Assembly (NCBI GenBank): GCA_903926465.1
Contig: CAIYJE010000035.1
Span: 52,950-116,949, forward strand
Source: an uncultured Planctomycetales bacterium
GTDB lineage: Bacteria > Planctomycetota > Planctomycetia > Isosphaerales > Isosphaeraceae
DNA: 64,000 bases
Direction of reading: 5' to 3'
The notes under the pieces: model-generated
Databases searched by the model: none
Told to the model about the DNA's origin: nothing
What the model saw: the letters and a program-made list of their open reading frames with translations, nothing else
Program-made: the position numbers and the translations under genes
Shown here: positions 1-8,415 of the stretch, in pieces
Layout of the letters: each line of letters opens with the position of its first letter
Position numbering within the stretch: the stretch's first letter is position 1

Positions 1-315
1 CTTCTGTTCCAGGAACGGCAGCAACTGGGCGAGCCAGCTATAGTGGTACCCTTGGGGTGCATTGACAATGGGGCCGGTGGGGTTCACCACGCCGGGCGGG
101 AACACTTCCCAGGCCGATTCGTAGTTTTGCATGCCCAGGCCAATTTGCATCATGTCGTTCAGGCACTGGGTCCGTCTGGCGGCCGAGCGGGCCGATTGCA
201 CGGCCGGCAATAGCAGGGCGATCAGAACGCCGATGATGGCGATCACCACCAGTAACTCGATGAGTGTGAAACCGCTGGGTCTCGTTTGCTGGATTTTGGA
301 ATTGCACGCCATCAT
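1..315 (-). CDS. DUF1559 prepilin-type protein, 3' end outside window
   Basis: The reverse strand reads 105 codons from ATG at 315 and runs off the window edge, so only the N-terminus is present. Residues 15-25 show the classic type IV prepilin cleavage/methylation motif ([11 protein letters not shown]), with the peptidase site after the glycine and the methylated Phe and Glu+5 in place. This is followed by the hydrophobic helix and the [13 protein letters not shown] region that marks planctomycete DUF1559 pseudopilins. The start ATG overlaps the TGA of the upstream minor pseudopilin gene (ATGA at 312-315), so the two are probably translationally coupled. A one-codon-shorter start at 312 is also possible. 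In this family the remainder would be a DUF1559 globular domain, which cannot be seen here. Likely the major pseudopilin of the operon running from 5455. Confidence 0.9.
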   Translation of the reverse strand, partial: MMACNSKIQQTRPSGFTLIELLVVIAIIGVLIALLLPAVQSARSAARRTQCLNDMMQIGLGMQNYESAWEVFPPGVVNPTGPIVNAPQGYHYSWLAQLLPFLEQK

Positions 316-749
316 GGAGAATCCTCGCTCTCGGCGGGAGTAGGAAGTGTGACGGTGAAAGTGGATGAAGCCCGGGTTCTGCTGGTGCCCTGCGCGGGGT
401 AGTTGGCCTGCACTTGCACGGTGCGCCGGCGGGGTGAGTCTGGGACGGGATTGACTGAGATCTCGATCTGGCCAGCGTCTGAGGTGGTTAACTCGGTCTG
501 TGGAGTCCAGGCACCACCGGTGTAAGCCGGGTTTCGCTCAAGCTGTGCTCGAGCGTACTCCACGCCTGCCTGTACCAGCCAGGCGGCCTGGAGCCGACGT
601 TCTTCGTTCTGGACCTGCTTGGACTCTTTCAGGGTCAGGGCCAGCACAGCGGCCAAGATCAGGCCGATCAGCCCCATGCAAGTGATGCCAAGAATGGCAG
701 CAAAGCCAGTCCGGCGGCTTTTGGAAGCGCGGGCGTGGGTAACGATCAT
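312..749 (-). CDS. minor pseudopilin, PilX/GspK-like
   Basis: A 145-residue protein with a short basic N-terminus (residues 1-13), then a hydrophobic helix at about residues 15-42 beginning [16 protein letters not shown], and a soluble C-terminal part containing [23 protein letters not shown]. That N-helix plus amphipathic alpha-1 extension is typical of PilX/GspK-type minor pseudopilins, which also often lack the full E+5 cleavage consensus. It overlaps the preceding gene by ATGA at 746-749 and the next by ATGA at 312-315. It belongs to the pseudopilin set that presumably caps or primes the fibre. Assignment to PilX rather than GspK is by position and helix only; no domain match can be confirmed from sequence alone. 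Confidence 0.7.
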   Translation of the reverse strand: MIVTHARASKSRRTGFAAILGITCMGLIGLILAAVLALTLKESKQVQNEERRLQAAWLVQAGVEYARAQLERNPAYTGGAWTPQTELTTSDAGQIEISVNPVPDSPRRRTVQVQANYPAQGTSRTRASSTFTVTLPTPAESEDSP

Positions 750-1303
750 GGCTTGGCTCCTGCTTCCAGCCGATTGTCCAGGCCCAGGATGGCCTCAATC
801 TTCATGGCGCGGTGTGCGGAGTTGCGCTTGGGGCTTAACCGGCGATCGAGTTTGAGGCTCACAAGTATGCCACCGGGCGTTTGTTCAATCGTCCAGCTCC
901 CAGAGCTGCGTTCCAGCGGGTATTCCTCGGTCTGGCGGGTGGTTTCCCCTTCCCGTGCCAGGCGTTTGACCCGGTCTCGCTCCACGGTGTACTCCACGCG
1001 CAGGTTGCCCGGAAGCTGGAACTCCAGCATGTTGGATTCTTCGCCCGCGGCTGTGTTCTGGCCAGTACCGGTGAGCTTGGCTGTCAGGGCTGCGTGGGCA
1101 TCGGCCCTGACGGCGCGGGCGAGTCTACCGGTAACCACCAGCCGGTCCAGGTGATCTGCGCCTCCAGAGCCAAGCTTCAGAAGCTGGTCCAGAAACGCCA
1201 CGAACAGCGCCAGTGCCACGGTGAACAGAAACATCGCCAGCAGCGTTTCGCTCAGGCCGAAGCCGGCGCGGGTCGTTCGGCGGGTTTGGATTGTTGAGAT
1301 CAT
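746..1303 (-). CDS. minor pseudopilin, GspJ/PulJ-like
   Basis: The chosen start is the ATG at 1303, which overlaps the TGA of the preceding gene (ATGA, 1300-1303); a longer frame to 1378 exists but would run deep into that gene. The 185-residue product starts MISTIQTRRTTRAGFGLSET, i.e. a basic leader, then a G^F prepilin peptidase site with Glu+5, and a hydrophobic helix LLAMFLFTVALALFVAFL. The C-terminal domain, rich in beta strands and charged residues, contains VEYTVERDRVKR and SLKLDRRLSPKR, resembling the substrate-like fold seen in GspJ pseudopilins. Third in a gspI-gspJ-pilX order, which mirrors type II secretion operons. Functional role inferred from order and N-terminus. Confidence 0.72.
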   Translation of the reverse strand: MISTIQTRRTTRAGFGLSETLLAMFLFTVALALFVAFLDQLLKLGSGGADHLDRLVVTGRLARAVRADAHAALTAKLTGTGQNTAAGEESNMLEFQLPGNLRVEYTVERDRVKRLAREGETTRQTEEYPLERSSGSWTIEQTPGGILVSLKLDRRLSPKRNSAHRAMKIEAILGLDNRLEAGAKP

Positions 1304-1725
1304 GGCCCGGGTCTCCCATGCGGGCCCAGCCAGGTGAATAACGTGACGGGCCGGTGCGCGGGCTTTGCTGGGGGCCAACGCACCTCGACCTCAACCTGTC
1401 TCAATCCCTCGGTATCCGGACTGGCTCCTTCCGAGATTCGAGCCCAGACCGAGACCCCAGGGATTACGCTGGAAAGTTCGGGGGGTGAAGTCAACTCCCG
1501 CTCACCGGGGGTTAACTGATCCCAGGGCTGGGCAGACAGTCGTTCGAGCTGGTTGGCGGCAGCCTGGAGTGCGGACTGGCGAATATCACTGGCTCGCCGT
1601 GCGCGGGCGACGGTGCCGATCATGTTTGTGATCAAGAGCCCCGCCGCACCCAGGATGAACAGGCCACACGCGGCATCCATCAGCAGCAGTCCTGCGCGTT
1701 TTGAACCCCCGCGGTTCCTGATCAT
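1300..1725 (-). CDS. minor pseudopilin, GspI/PilV-like
   Basis: 141 residues beginning MIRNRGGSKRAGLLLMDAACGLFILGAAGLL. The region AGLLLMDAACGLFILG is a degenerate prepilin motif: the Glu at +5 is replaced by Asp, a change sometimes seen in minor pseudopilins. After the helix there is a run (residues 37-65) with the RRASDIRQSALQAAANQLERL pattern typical of GspI alpha-1 helices, then a small beta domain. Overlaps the long GspF-like gene upstream by four bases (ATGA at 1722-1725) and the GspJ-like gene downstream. Whether the prepilin peptidase actually processes it is uncertain because the leader is atypical. Confidence 0.65.
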   Translation of the reverse strand: MIRNRGGSKRAGLLLMDAACGLFILGAAGLLITNMIGTVARARRASDIRQSALQAAANQLERLSAQPWDQLTPGERELTSPPELSSVIPGVSVWARISEGASPDTEGLRQVEVEVRWPPAKPAHRPVTLFTWLGPHGRPGP

Positions 1726-3311
1726 GACAGATCCTCCGCAAAACGTTGCATGATCGCCAGGATGGGCAGAAAGTAGGTCAGGGCAATCAACAGCACGAAG
1801 CCGCCAATGGCCAGCAACACAACCGGCTGGAGTAACAACCCCAGTAGCCGGATTCGCTGCTTGTAGCGATTTTCCAGCGAGGTGGCCATCTCCTGAACGG
1901 CCCAGGGTAGGTTGCCCGCCCGCTCAGCCGCGCTCAGAACGGCCCGTTCTGGACCACCAATCAGGCCCCGTTTCTGCAAGGCCTGGGGCCATGGCCGACC
2001 GCTTGTCACATCGTTCCGTACTCTGGACAGCTTTTTCCTGAGCCAGGCCGAGGAGGTTGCCCGGCCCAGATCCTGTAAGACCTCGGGAAGCGGCCGATTT
2101 TGATCGATGCCAATCGCGAGTGCGCGAAGCATGGTTGCCGACTGTCGCTTCTTGCCGAGCCAGCCTGCCGGCGTGAGGATTCTGGCCCTCAGGAGTTTTA
2201 ATGCAATGATGGGGGTGCTGAGGATGATGCCAAGCGTGACCAAGGCCAGAAAGGTACTGAGCCAGAAGCTAAGCGGAAGGAACCGGCCGGAGCCCATGGC
2301 CCACGTCAGCGGCCCCATGGCCGGGTCATCACCAGGCAGACCAAAGTCGCGGGCGATCATTTGAATCTTCGGAGTGATGAAAAAGAGGACGAAGTTGGCC
2401 CCGTGTGCAATGGCAACCATCAGGCCCAAGGGGTAAGCCAGAACGTTCCAGAGAGAAACAGGATTCTCGTTGCGTGCGCGGCTGGCATTCACGGCCGCGC
2501 CCAGGGTCTGATCCAGCAGTGACCAGGAACTACCCACCCCGGCGTATAACCGAGTCTCGCTGGTTGCCACGCTGGGGTTGCTTTTCAACGCCTCTGCCAG
2601 CGGAACCCCTTCGTTCAGCCGGTTGGCAAGCTGATTCACGTGCTTGCGGAACCCGGGGCTGCAAAGACTTCCAAACGCCTCTGCTGCCGGCCCCAGCGGG
2701 GTCTGAGACCGCGCGGCCAGTTCAAGCGCCTCGACCAGCGCTTCTCGCTCGTAGGTTCGCTGTCTGAACAAGACCAGGAACCCGCCCACAATCACAAGTG
2801 GCAAGGTCAGTACGAGTAAGAACCCGGGCCCGGCCGTTCCAAACACCAGGCCAACCCGGATCAACACAGCCGCCGCAACCACCAGCAACATCAAGTGTCT
2901 GAGCCCGAACCGCCAGACCCTGGCAACCACGGCGGTGGCGGCAATGAATGAGACCCCCAACGCCGCAAGCGGGTCCATCAGTTGGGAGAGGCCCAAACTT
3001 CCTACAACCAGCAAGAAAATGCTGAGCAAAGCCAGCGGTAGGCTGTGTCCGAGTTTTGTAAACCCATAAGCCAGCACTGGCAAGGCGACCAGACCGATCA
3101 GGGCGATCATGGCCCAGAACGACCCGAATCGGATCCCGATCGCTTCCAGTCCCGCCAGTGTCAGGGTGGCGGCAATCGGAATCCGCCAGCGCCACAGGAT
3201 CTCGGAGCTGGAGTTGCCTGGAGGCGCATCTGGCAACGCAGGCTCGGATGCCGGCATAGTTGCGGCCTCCGGCTGCTCGTTCGTGTGCGTGGGGTCAAAA
3301 AGAGACGCCAT
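1722..3311 (-). CDS. GspF-like inner membrane protein with long N-terminal membrane extension
   Basis: 529 residues. The C-terminal two-thirds is a GspF/PilC-type protein with two T2SF modules (about residues 190-310 and 395-515), each with the typical amphipathic helical bundle; the second contains the marker segment GGPERAVLSAAERAGNLPWA followed by the terminal hydrophobic helix. Unusually, residues about 45-185 carry five or six extra predicted membrane helices (for example LPLALLSIFLLVVGSLGL) that ordinary GspF proteins of about 400 residues lack. GspF is the platform that couples the cytoplasmic ATPase to pseudopilus assembly in the inner membrane. Follows two other GspF-like genes, with a 48-base gap to the nearest. 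The function of the extra helices is unknown. Confidence 0.8.
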   Translation of the reverse strand: MASLFDPTHTNEQPEAATMPASEPALPDAPPGNSSSEILWRWRIPIAATLTLAGLEAIGIRFGSFWAMIALIGLVALPVLAYGFTKLGHSLPLALLSIFLLVVGSLGLSQLMDPLAALGVSFIAATAVVARVWRFGLRHLMLLVVAAAVLIRVGLVFGTAGPGFLLVLTLPLVIVGGFLVLFRQRTYEREALVEALELAARSQTPLGPAAEAFGSLCSPGFRKHVNQLANRLNEGVPLAEALKSNPSVATSETRLYAGVGSSWSLLDQTLGAAVNASRARNENPVSLWNVLAYPLGLMVAIAHGANFVLFFITPKIQMIARDFGLPGDDPAMGPLTWAMGSGRFLPLSFWLSTFLALVTLGIILSTPIIALKLLRARILTPAGWLGKKRQSATMLRALAIGIDQNRPLPEVLQDLGRATSSAWLRKKLSRVRNDVTSGRPWPQALQKRGLIGGPERAVLSAAERAGNLPWAVQEMATSLENRYKQRIRLLGLLLQPVVLLAIGGFVLLIALTYFLPILAIMQRFAEDLS

Positions 3312-3359
3312 GGCAAGAAAGACTCTTGAAGAAATCGACGGAATCTATAATTAATGAAA

Positions 3360-4409
3360 TCAGAACATGAATCCGCGGATCAGTGTGAGCATGGGAACGA
3401 CCAGGCTGACCACGTTGAGCAGCACCCAGGTTCCCAGCAAGACCAGAATCAGGCTAGTCACCAGCAGTGAGCTGAACCGGCCCTGGGCGTTGGCCCGGAC
3501 CTCGAACATGGAAGCCGCCAGCCGCAAGGCCTCGCCGGGCGAATGGGTTTGCTCGGCCCATGCCAGAAACGAATCGAGCCTGGCCGGGAACGGTGTAATA
3601 CCGGCCAGAGATTCCGCCAGCGACTTCCCCTGCGTGACATGCGTTGCCGCCTGAGCGCAGGCGGTTTGAATGGCGGCGTCACCGGTGCCTGCGCCCGCCA
3701 TCGGGATGGCCTGGGGCAGGGGGACCTCTGCATCCACCAGCCAGCTCAGGATCCTGAAGAAATCGGTCAGTGCCGTGGCCTGGTAGAGCGGCCCCACCAG
3801 TGGAACCTTCATCAAGAACGTGGTGCGTTCGGCCGGCGAAAAGAGCACGCGCAACAGCACCAGGCACAGCAAACCGAGAAGGACCGGGCCCAGCACGACC
3901 CAGGGGCCCAGTTTCTGCAACCCGGCGGACATCTTGAGAATCGCCGATGTTATCCAGGGCACCGCCAGCCCAAAATCCTGAATGATTTCACCAATCGACG
4001 TGGTGGACATCGCGCTCAAGAGCCCGAGGATCATCGCCGTGCACCCGAACAGAATTCCTGGGTAAATCAGGCTCATCCAGAACTTGTTCCGGATCTGGCG
4101 TCCCACGCCGGCCTCGCTGGCAATTTGAGAGAGGATTTCAGGGAGCCGGCCCGATCGGACGCCCGCGACAATCAGGGCCCGCAGGTGCGGAGGAACGTTC
4201 ACCTGCCCGTCACTGAGCGCATCATCCAGCGAGGCTCCGGCTTCAAGCTGGCTGGCCAGTCTTCCAAGCGATTTGCGTGCAGAGGAATCTGGGATCTCCA
4301 CGGCAATGGCCGATAGGCCACGCGCCAGCGGCAGGCCGCTAACCAGCAGCCCTCCGACCTGATCGACCAGTTGCTCGGTTGGGTGGCTTGGGTCCCGGAA
4401 CAGGCTCAT
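3360..4409 (-). CDS. GspF/PilC-like platform protein
   Basis: 349 residues with two T2SF domains (about 10-130 and 215-340) separated by hydrophobic segments near residues 115-140 and 165-190, and a last membrane helix (SSLLVTSLILVLLGTWVLL). The motif PPHLRALIVAGVRSGRLPEI corresponds to the conserved GspF loop. Shares a four-base ATGA overlap with the upstream paralogue at 4406-4409. Slightly short for GspF (usually about 400), with a reduced cytoplasmic N-terminus. Together with its neighbours it makes three consecutive GspF-type genes. In dimeric GspF assemblies paralogues could form a hetero-oligomer, which is inference. Confidence 0.83.
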   Translation of the reverse strand: MSLFRDPSHPTEQLVDQVGGLLVSGLPLARGLSAIAVEIPDSSARKSLGRLASQLEAGASLDDALSDGQVNVPPHLRALIVAGVRSGRLPEILSQIASEAGVGRQIRNKFWMSLIYPGILFGCTAMILGLLSAMSTTSIGEIIQDFGLAVPWITSAILKMSAGLQKLGPWVVLGPVLLGLLCLVLLRVLFSPAERTTFLMKVPLVGPLYQATALTDFFRILSWLVDAEVPLPQAIPMAGAGTGDAAIQTACAQAATHVTQGKSLAESLAGITPFPARLDSFLAWAEQTHSPGEALRLAASMFEVRANAQGRFSSLLVTSLILVLLGTWVLLNVVSLVVPMLTLIRGFMF

Positions 4410-5455
4410 GACGAGGGGGCTCCCATACTCTGGAGCAGGTTAGTCCAGGGGATGAAAACGGCCAGAACGCAAAGGGCCGCCACACTGCCAATGCCCACCA
4501 TCAAGATGGCCGGCAAGATCAGTCGGATCAAATCCGCCTGTCGGCCAGCCTTGCGCGTGAATGCCTCTGAGGTGCGTAACAGGCCAGCCGCCAGCCGTTT
4601 TTCATCGGGCGAGGCCGCCAGTTCCCAGCGGACCCAGGGATGGATCGCCTGTCCGCTTTGGTCCAGGGCCTGGGCCAGCGGCATCCCCAGCCGGACGTTT
4701 GCGGCCACCTCACGCGTGGAATGGACCAACTTGGGATCACCCGTGGCTTCGGCCGCAAGAACCAAACCTTCATCCAGGGGCACGGAATGCTCAATCAAGA
4801 GGGCAAGCCAGCCCGTGAAATTGGCGGTACGCCAGGAGCTGAGCACGCGCTTGAGCCAGGGCAACGAGGCCAGCCCGTGCATTTGGCCGAACTGCCGGGC
4901 TGAACTGACCCAGCTCCACCAAAGCCACACCAGGAGTATCACCACGGGGATGACCAAACCCCAGATTCCCAGCGTGGACCCCAGCCAGTCCAGCGTTCGG
5001 AAAACACCGTGATCATTGAGCCCCAGGCTGTCAAAGGTTTGCCTTAGCCTGGGTACAAGCCAGAGCAGCGACGCGACAAACAGGCTGTAAGCGAAGACAA
5101 AGACGATCAGCGGGGCCAGGGCCGCCAGACCCACCTGGCGTCTCAATTCCGAGTAGGCCCGAGCATACCGGCTTACCCCTTCAAGCGCGGCCGGCAAGCG
5201 CCCGGCCCGGATCCCGGCTTTGACCACCGCGAGGTAAGGGCCAGGAACCTCTGCCCCCATTGCGTCAAGCGCCGCTGAAAGCGGTACACCTTGCTCCAGT
5301 TCCTTCGCCAGGTTCTGAGAGAGTCGCCTCCAACGCCTGGGGGTACCGCTACCCCCCGCCAGGAGCGGGGCCTCCAGTGGCACACCCGCCCTGGTCAAAG
5401 CCACGATCTCGTCGTTGAATGCAATCAGGTCTTCGATCGTTGCCGGTCGAGCCAT
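4406..5455 (-). CDS. GspF/PilC-like platform protein, first gene of the operon
   Basis: 349 residues, with T2SF domains at about 10-130 and 210-335 and membrane helices near residues 110-135 (LAALAPLIVFVFAYSLFVAS), 165-190 and 315-345. The loop GPYLAVVKAGIRAGRLPAAL matches the conserved position of the neighbouring GspF-like protein, so the two are paralogues. The ATG at 5455 has no closer alternative and is followed by MARPATIEDLIAFNDEIVAL. It is the first gene of the minus-strand operon that runs off the left edge. The matching GspE ATPase is not here but at 9.2-10.4 kb in another operon. Confidence 0.83.
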   Translation of the reverse strand: MARPATIEDLIAFNDEIVALTRAGVPLEAPLLAGGSGTPRRWRRLSQNLAKELEQGVPLSAALDAMGAEVPGPYLAVVKAGIRAGRLPAALEGVSRYARAYSELRRQVGLAALAPLIVFVFAYSLFVASLLWLVPRLRQTFDSLGLNDHGVFRTLDWLGSTLGIWGLVIPVVILLVWLWWSWVSSARQFGQMHGLASLPWLKRVLSSWRTANFTGWLALLIEHSVPLDEGLVLAAEATGDPKLVHSTREVAANVRLGMPLAQALDQSGQAIHPWVRWELAASPDEKRLAAGLLRTSEAFTRKAGRQADLIRLILPAILMVGIGSVAALCVLAVFIPWTNLLQSMGAPSS

Positions 5456-5776
5456 GCCTGGTCCTTTGCTCTTTGACAGTTGTCATACTGTGGCATAAGC
5501 CACCGGAAACCGTCAAGCGAGGGAAGGTGATTTGGCTCTGGGTTTGGGAGCAGGGGCCGGATGATGGATGACAGGTTGGGGCTACGTTTTTCGTTCGAAT
5601 GAGTCGGGTTTTGCGGTTCTGGCCCTTTGTGGTTTGGTGGTAGGTTTCAACGCCTACCGTTCCGATGGTTGCGTGTTCCGCCGGATGGCGCAGGAAAGCC
5701 AGTCCAGACTCATCCCAGCCGCATGCGACCGCTGTACAATGAGCTTCCGTAAGCCCCAACGTTTCAACTGCCTGGA
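5456..5776. promoter_or_regulatory. divergent intergenic region with candidate promoter and hairpin
   Basis: This 321-base gap separates the minus-strand GspF operon from the plus-strand M2 peptidase, so it should hold promoters for both. Toward the peptidase there is TGTACAAT at 5733-5740 (extended -10-like, TACAAT at 5735-5740), 37 bases before the ATG, but no good -35 box is visible. A short hairpin GGTAGG/CCTACC lies at about 5639-5658. Toward the operon only weak AT-rich stretches around 5470-5490 are seen. No convincing ORF. Confidence 0.3.
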
Positions 5777-7681
5777 GTGTTCCCGATGGATGATCGGCCA
5801 GCGTCTACCAGCTCGGAGTTGTCACCTCTCACGCCAGCTGCCCCGTTTGTTGACCGGAGGCGTTTCCTGCAAGCCGCCGCCGCTGGGGTTTTGGTGGCTG
5901 GACCGAGCATCGCCGCGAATTCTCTCGCTCAGGCGACAGACTCTACCCAGGCCCAGGCCGAGAAGTTCTTGAAGGGGTACGTTGAGACCTGGCTGCCCCT
6001 GGAGAAAGCCCTCAACGAGGCGCAGTGGAAGGCGGTGACCGATGTCTCGGCCGAGCACACGTGTGACCAGGTGGCCCGCGCCCTTGAGCTGAACCGGGTG
6101 GTTGCCGCGCCCGACGTGATCACGCAGGTGCAACTTCTACTGCAACAACGCGAAAAGCTTGACGACCTGACCGTGCGGCAACTGGAGAAGATTCGACTTC
6201 GCGTGGCCGAGGCTCCTGGGACTCTGCCCGAGGTGGTGAAGGCCCGCGCCGAGGCCGAGGCTCAGCAATCGGCCACGCAAGACAGCTTCACCTACACGCT
6301 CGACTCTGGCTCGGGCCAGGCACCGACCCACCCCTCGGCTAATGACCTGGACGCTATGCTGCTGAGCCAGATCGACCTGACCAGTCGCCGGCGGGTTTGG
6401 GAATCGACCAAGGCGATTGGTGGCCCGCTCCGCGATGGTCTACTCAGGCTCCGTGACCTCCGCAACCAATCGGCCCGTGCGCTCGGTTTTTCCGACTACT
6501 TCGCGCTCCAGGTGGCCGACTACGGCATGACCACCGAGCAGATGCTTGCCCTTTGCGACTCGGCCATTGCCGAAACCAAGCCGCTTTATGAGCAACTTCA
6601 CGCCTGGGCCCGCCGTACCCTGGCTACGCGGTACCAAACCGACGCACCGAGCGGGAAGATTCCAGCCCACTGGCTCCCGAACCGCTGGGGCCAGAACTGG
6701 CCGGGGCTGGTCCAGGGGGTCGATATGGACGCCCCGTTCCGAGGCAAGCCTCGCGCTTACATCACCGAGCAGGCCGAGCGGTTCTACGTCTCGCTTGGGT
6801 TCCCGCCGCTGCCGAAGTCGTTCTACGAGCGAAGCGACCTCTACCCGGTTGATCCCCCCTCAACCCGCAAGAAGAACAGCCACGCCAGTGCCTGGCACAT
6901 TGACCTGAAGAACGACGTGCGCAGCCTGATGTCGATTGTGCCCGACAGCCGGTGGTTCACCACGGCCCACCATGAACTGGGACATATTTATTACTACATC
7001 AGCTATTCGAGGCCGGAAGTCCCCTATTTACTTCGCGCTGGGGCCAACCGGGCGTTCCATGAGGGGATTGGCGACCTGATTGGGCTGGCCGCCGGTCAGC
7101 GGCCTTACCTGAAGCAGGTTGGCCTGCTCACTCCCGAGGCTGAGGCGGCCGACCCCGTGAAGTTCTTGCTAGACACGGCATTGGACGGCGCCTCGATTGT
7201 CTTTCTGCCTTTTGCCGCCGGCACCATGACACGCTTTGAGGCCGACTTCTACGCCGGCAAGATCGAAGACGGCCAACTGAATGTAGCCTGGTGGAAACTC
7301 GTGGGGTCGTACCAGGGAATCGAGCCGCCTGCCGAGCGCCTGGAACAATCACTCTGCGACGCCGCCACGAAGACCCATATCAACGACGATCCGGCCCAGT
7401 ACTATGACTACGCCCTGGGTACCCTCGTGAAATTCCAGATCCACGACCATATTTGCCGCACGATCCTCCATCAAGACCCTCGGGCTTGCAACTACTTCGG
7501 GAATGCTCAGGTGGGCGAATTTCTCAGAGAGTTCCTGAGCGTGGGTGCCACCCGAGACTGGAACACCTTGCTCCGTGAAACGACCGGGTCGGGTCTTTCG
7601 GCCCAGCCAATGGCGGCCTACTTCGAGCCGCTCACCGCCTGGCTCCGCACCCAGAACGACGGCCATCCCATCGGCTGGTGA
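5777..7681 (+). CDS. Tat-exported M2 family (ACE-like) peptidyl-dipeptidase
   Basis: 634 residues. N-terminal DRRRFLQAAAAGVLVAGPSI (about 26-45) is a twin-arginine signal, so the enzyme is probably exported folded. The zinc site HHELGH covers residues 398-403 (H399, E400, H403), followed by the family-specific YYYISY stretch, and the third ligand lies in FHEGIGD (E429). This spacing and the GANRAFHEGIGD segment match peptidase family M2 (angiotensin-converting enzyme type) rather than M3. M2 enzymes remove C-terminal dipeptides from oligopeptides in a closed cleft. Length agrees with single-domain M2 enzymes (about 600). It is a stand-alone gene. Start chosen as the first ATG; a second ATG three codons on is equally possible. 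Confidence 0.92.
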   Translation: MFPMDDRPASTSSELSPLTPAAPFVDRRRFLQAAAAGVLVAGPSIAANSLAQATDSTQAQAEKFLKGYVETWLPLEKALNEAQWKAVTDVSAEHTCDQVARALELNRVVAAPDVITQVQLLLQQREKLDDLTVRQLEKIRLRVAEAPGTLPEVVKARAEAEAQQSATQDSFTYTLDSGSGQAPTHPSANDLDAMLLSQIDLTSRRRVWESTKAIGGPLRDGLLRLRDLRNQSARALGFSDYFALQVADYGMTTEQMLALCDSAIAETKPLYEQLHAWARRTLATRYQTDAPSGKIPAHWLPNRWGQNWPGLVQGVDMDAPFRGKPRAYITEQAERFYVSLGFPPLPKSFYERSDLYPVDPPSTRKKNSHASAWHIDLKNDVRSLMSIVPDSRWFTTAHHELGHIYYYISYSRPEVPYLLRAGANRAFHEGIGDLIGLAAGQRPYLKQVGLLTPEAEAADPVKFLLDTALDGASIVFLPFAAGTMTRFEADFYAGKIEDGQLNVAWWKLVGSYQGIEPPAERLEQSLCDAATKTHINDDPAQYYDYALGTLVKFQIHDHICRTILHQDPRACNYFGNAQVGEFLREFLSVGATRDWNTLLRETTGSGLSAQPMAAYFEPLTAWLRTQNDGHPIGW

Positions 7682-7702
7682 TTGGTGTGTCCTTGAGTTG
7701 AG

Positions 7703-7766
7703 ATGGACGGTATGGACGGAATGGACACGTATGAAGCCTGACTGGCCTTGCTTGGTCCATTCCGTT
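7703..7766. repeat. dispersed palindromic repeat, family 3 copy A
   Basis: An element 3' of the M2 gene with 11-base perfect arms (ACGGAATGGAC at 7716-7726 and its complement at 7755-7765), preceded by the extra unit ATGGACGGT at 7703. The centre GAAGCCTGACTGGCCT resembles the centre of the copy at 33233-33317 (GAAACCTGATTGGGCCT). It could act as a weak transcription terminator but has no T-tract. Confidence 0.6.
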
Positions 7767-7868
7767 AATGCTTATCCTGAGAGTCCTGGACGAATTTTGA
7801 TTTTGTCTTTTCAGGAGCTCAGAACAAACTTGAAATTCCCATAAAACGCTTACTCGGGCGCAACAGAA

Positions 7869-8342
7869 ATGCTCCATCGCGAACGGATGACGGCTCGAAT
7901 GAGCGGCGAGTTCGCCGTCTTTCTCATCGGCATGCGGATTAATCGCCCCCTGGCGGTTCGAAAGTGGTGGCCGGTTGCCTCGGCAATGCCCAAGATGCTG
8001 CGCGAGCTGTACAAAAATCCGGAATTGGGGCTGTTGCATCATGAGTTCTGGTTCTCCAGGAACACCATCCTCATTCAGTATTGGCGCAGTAGTGAAGCAC
8101 TGCTTGCTTATGCGAAGTCCAGAGATTCCGCTCATCTCCCGGCTTGGCAAGCTTTTAATCGAGCCATTGGGACCGATGGTAGCGTTGGCATTTGGCACGA
8201 AACTTATCTGGCGAAGCCGGGTACTTACGAAAATATCTATATCAACATGCCAGCCTTTGGATTGGGAAAGGCCGGTCAACTTGTGCCCGCAAATCATGGT
8301 CTCCAATCCGCAGAGGGTCGGATCAACAGTCATACGCCCTGA
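7869..8342 (+). CDS. DUF4188 domain-containing protein
   Basis: 157 residues. The whole protein fits the DUF4188 family: GEFAVFLIGMRINRPLAVRK near the start, WWPVASAMPKML, ILIQYWRSSEALLAYA, HLPAWQAFNRAIG, VGIWHETYL, and a C-terminal YENIYINMPAFGLGKA. Members are small, soluble, ferredoxin-like alpha/beta barrel proteins related to antibiotic-monooxygenase-like folds and phenylacetaldoxime dehydratase-type sequences; no reaction is established for most. ATG at 7869 has only a weak ribosome site (CAGAA); ATG at 7887 (MTARMSGEF) is an alternative. Isolated gene, not in an operon; flanked on both sides by repeat-rich intergenic DNA. Confidence 0.85.
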   Translation: MLHRERMTARMSGEFAVFLIGMRINRPLAVRKWWPVASAMPKMLRELYKNPELGLLHHEFWFSRNTILIQYWRSSEALLAYAKSRDSAHLPAWQAFNRAIGTDGSVGIWHETYLAKPGTYENIYINMPAFGLGKAGQLVPANHGLQSAEGRINSHTP

Positions 8343-8377
8343 GCATTGGTTCCATCAGACTTGTAAGCTTTATACCT

Positions 8378-8394
8378 ATTCATCCGAATTCAGT
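8378..8394 (-). repeat. ATTCGGCTGAAT-type motif, diverged copy
   Basis: On the minus strand this reads ACTGAATTCGGATGAAT, one base different from the copy at 63867-63883 (ACTGAATTCGGCTGAAT). Further copies of the 12-base core lie at 8655-8666 and 60404-60415. Confidence 0.4.
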
Positions 8395-8415
8395 GAATCA
8401 AAGAAAAGATCTGGT

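Noticed and set aside
5349..5759. Minus-strand 136-codon frame over the first GspF gene's 5' end and its upstream region
   Set aside because: Most of it lies in non-coding DNA and the rest is out of frame with the GspF-like gene; composition is rich in Thr, His and Cys with no conserved motif.
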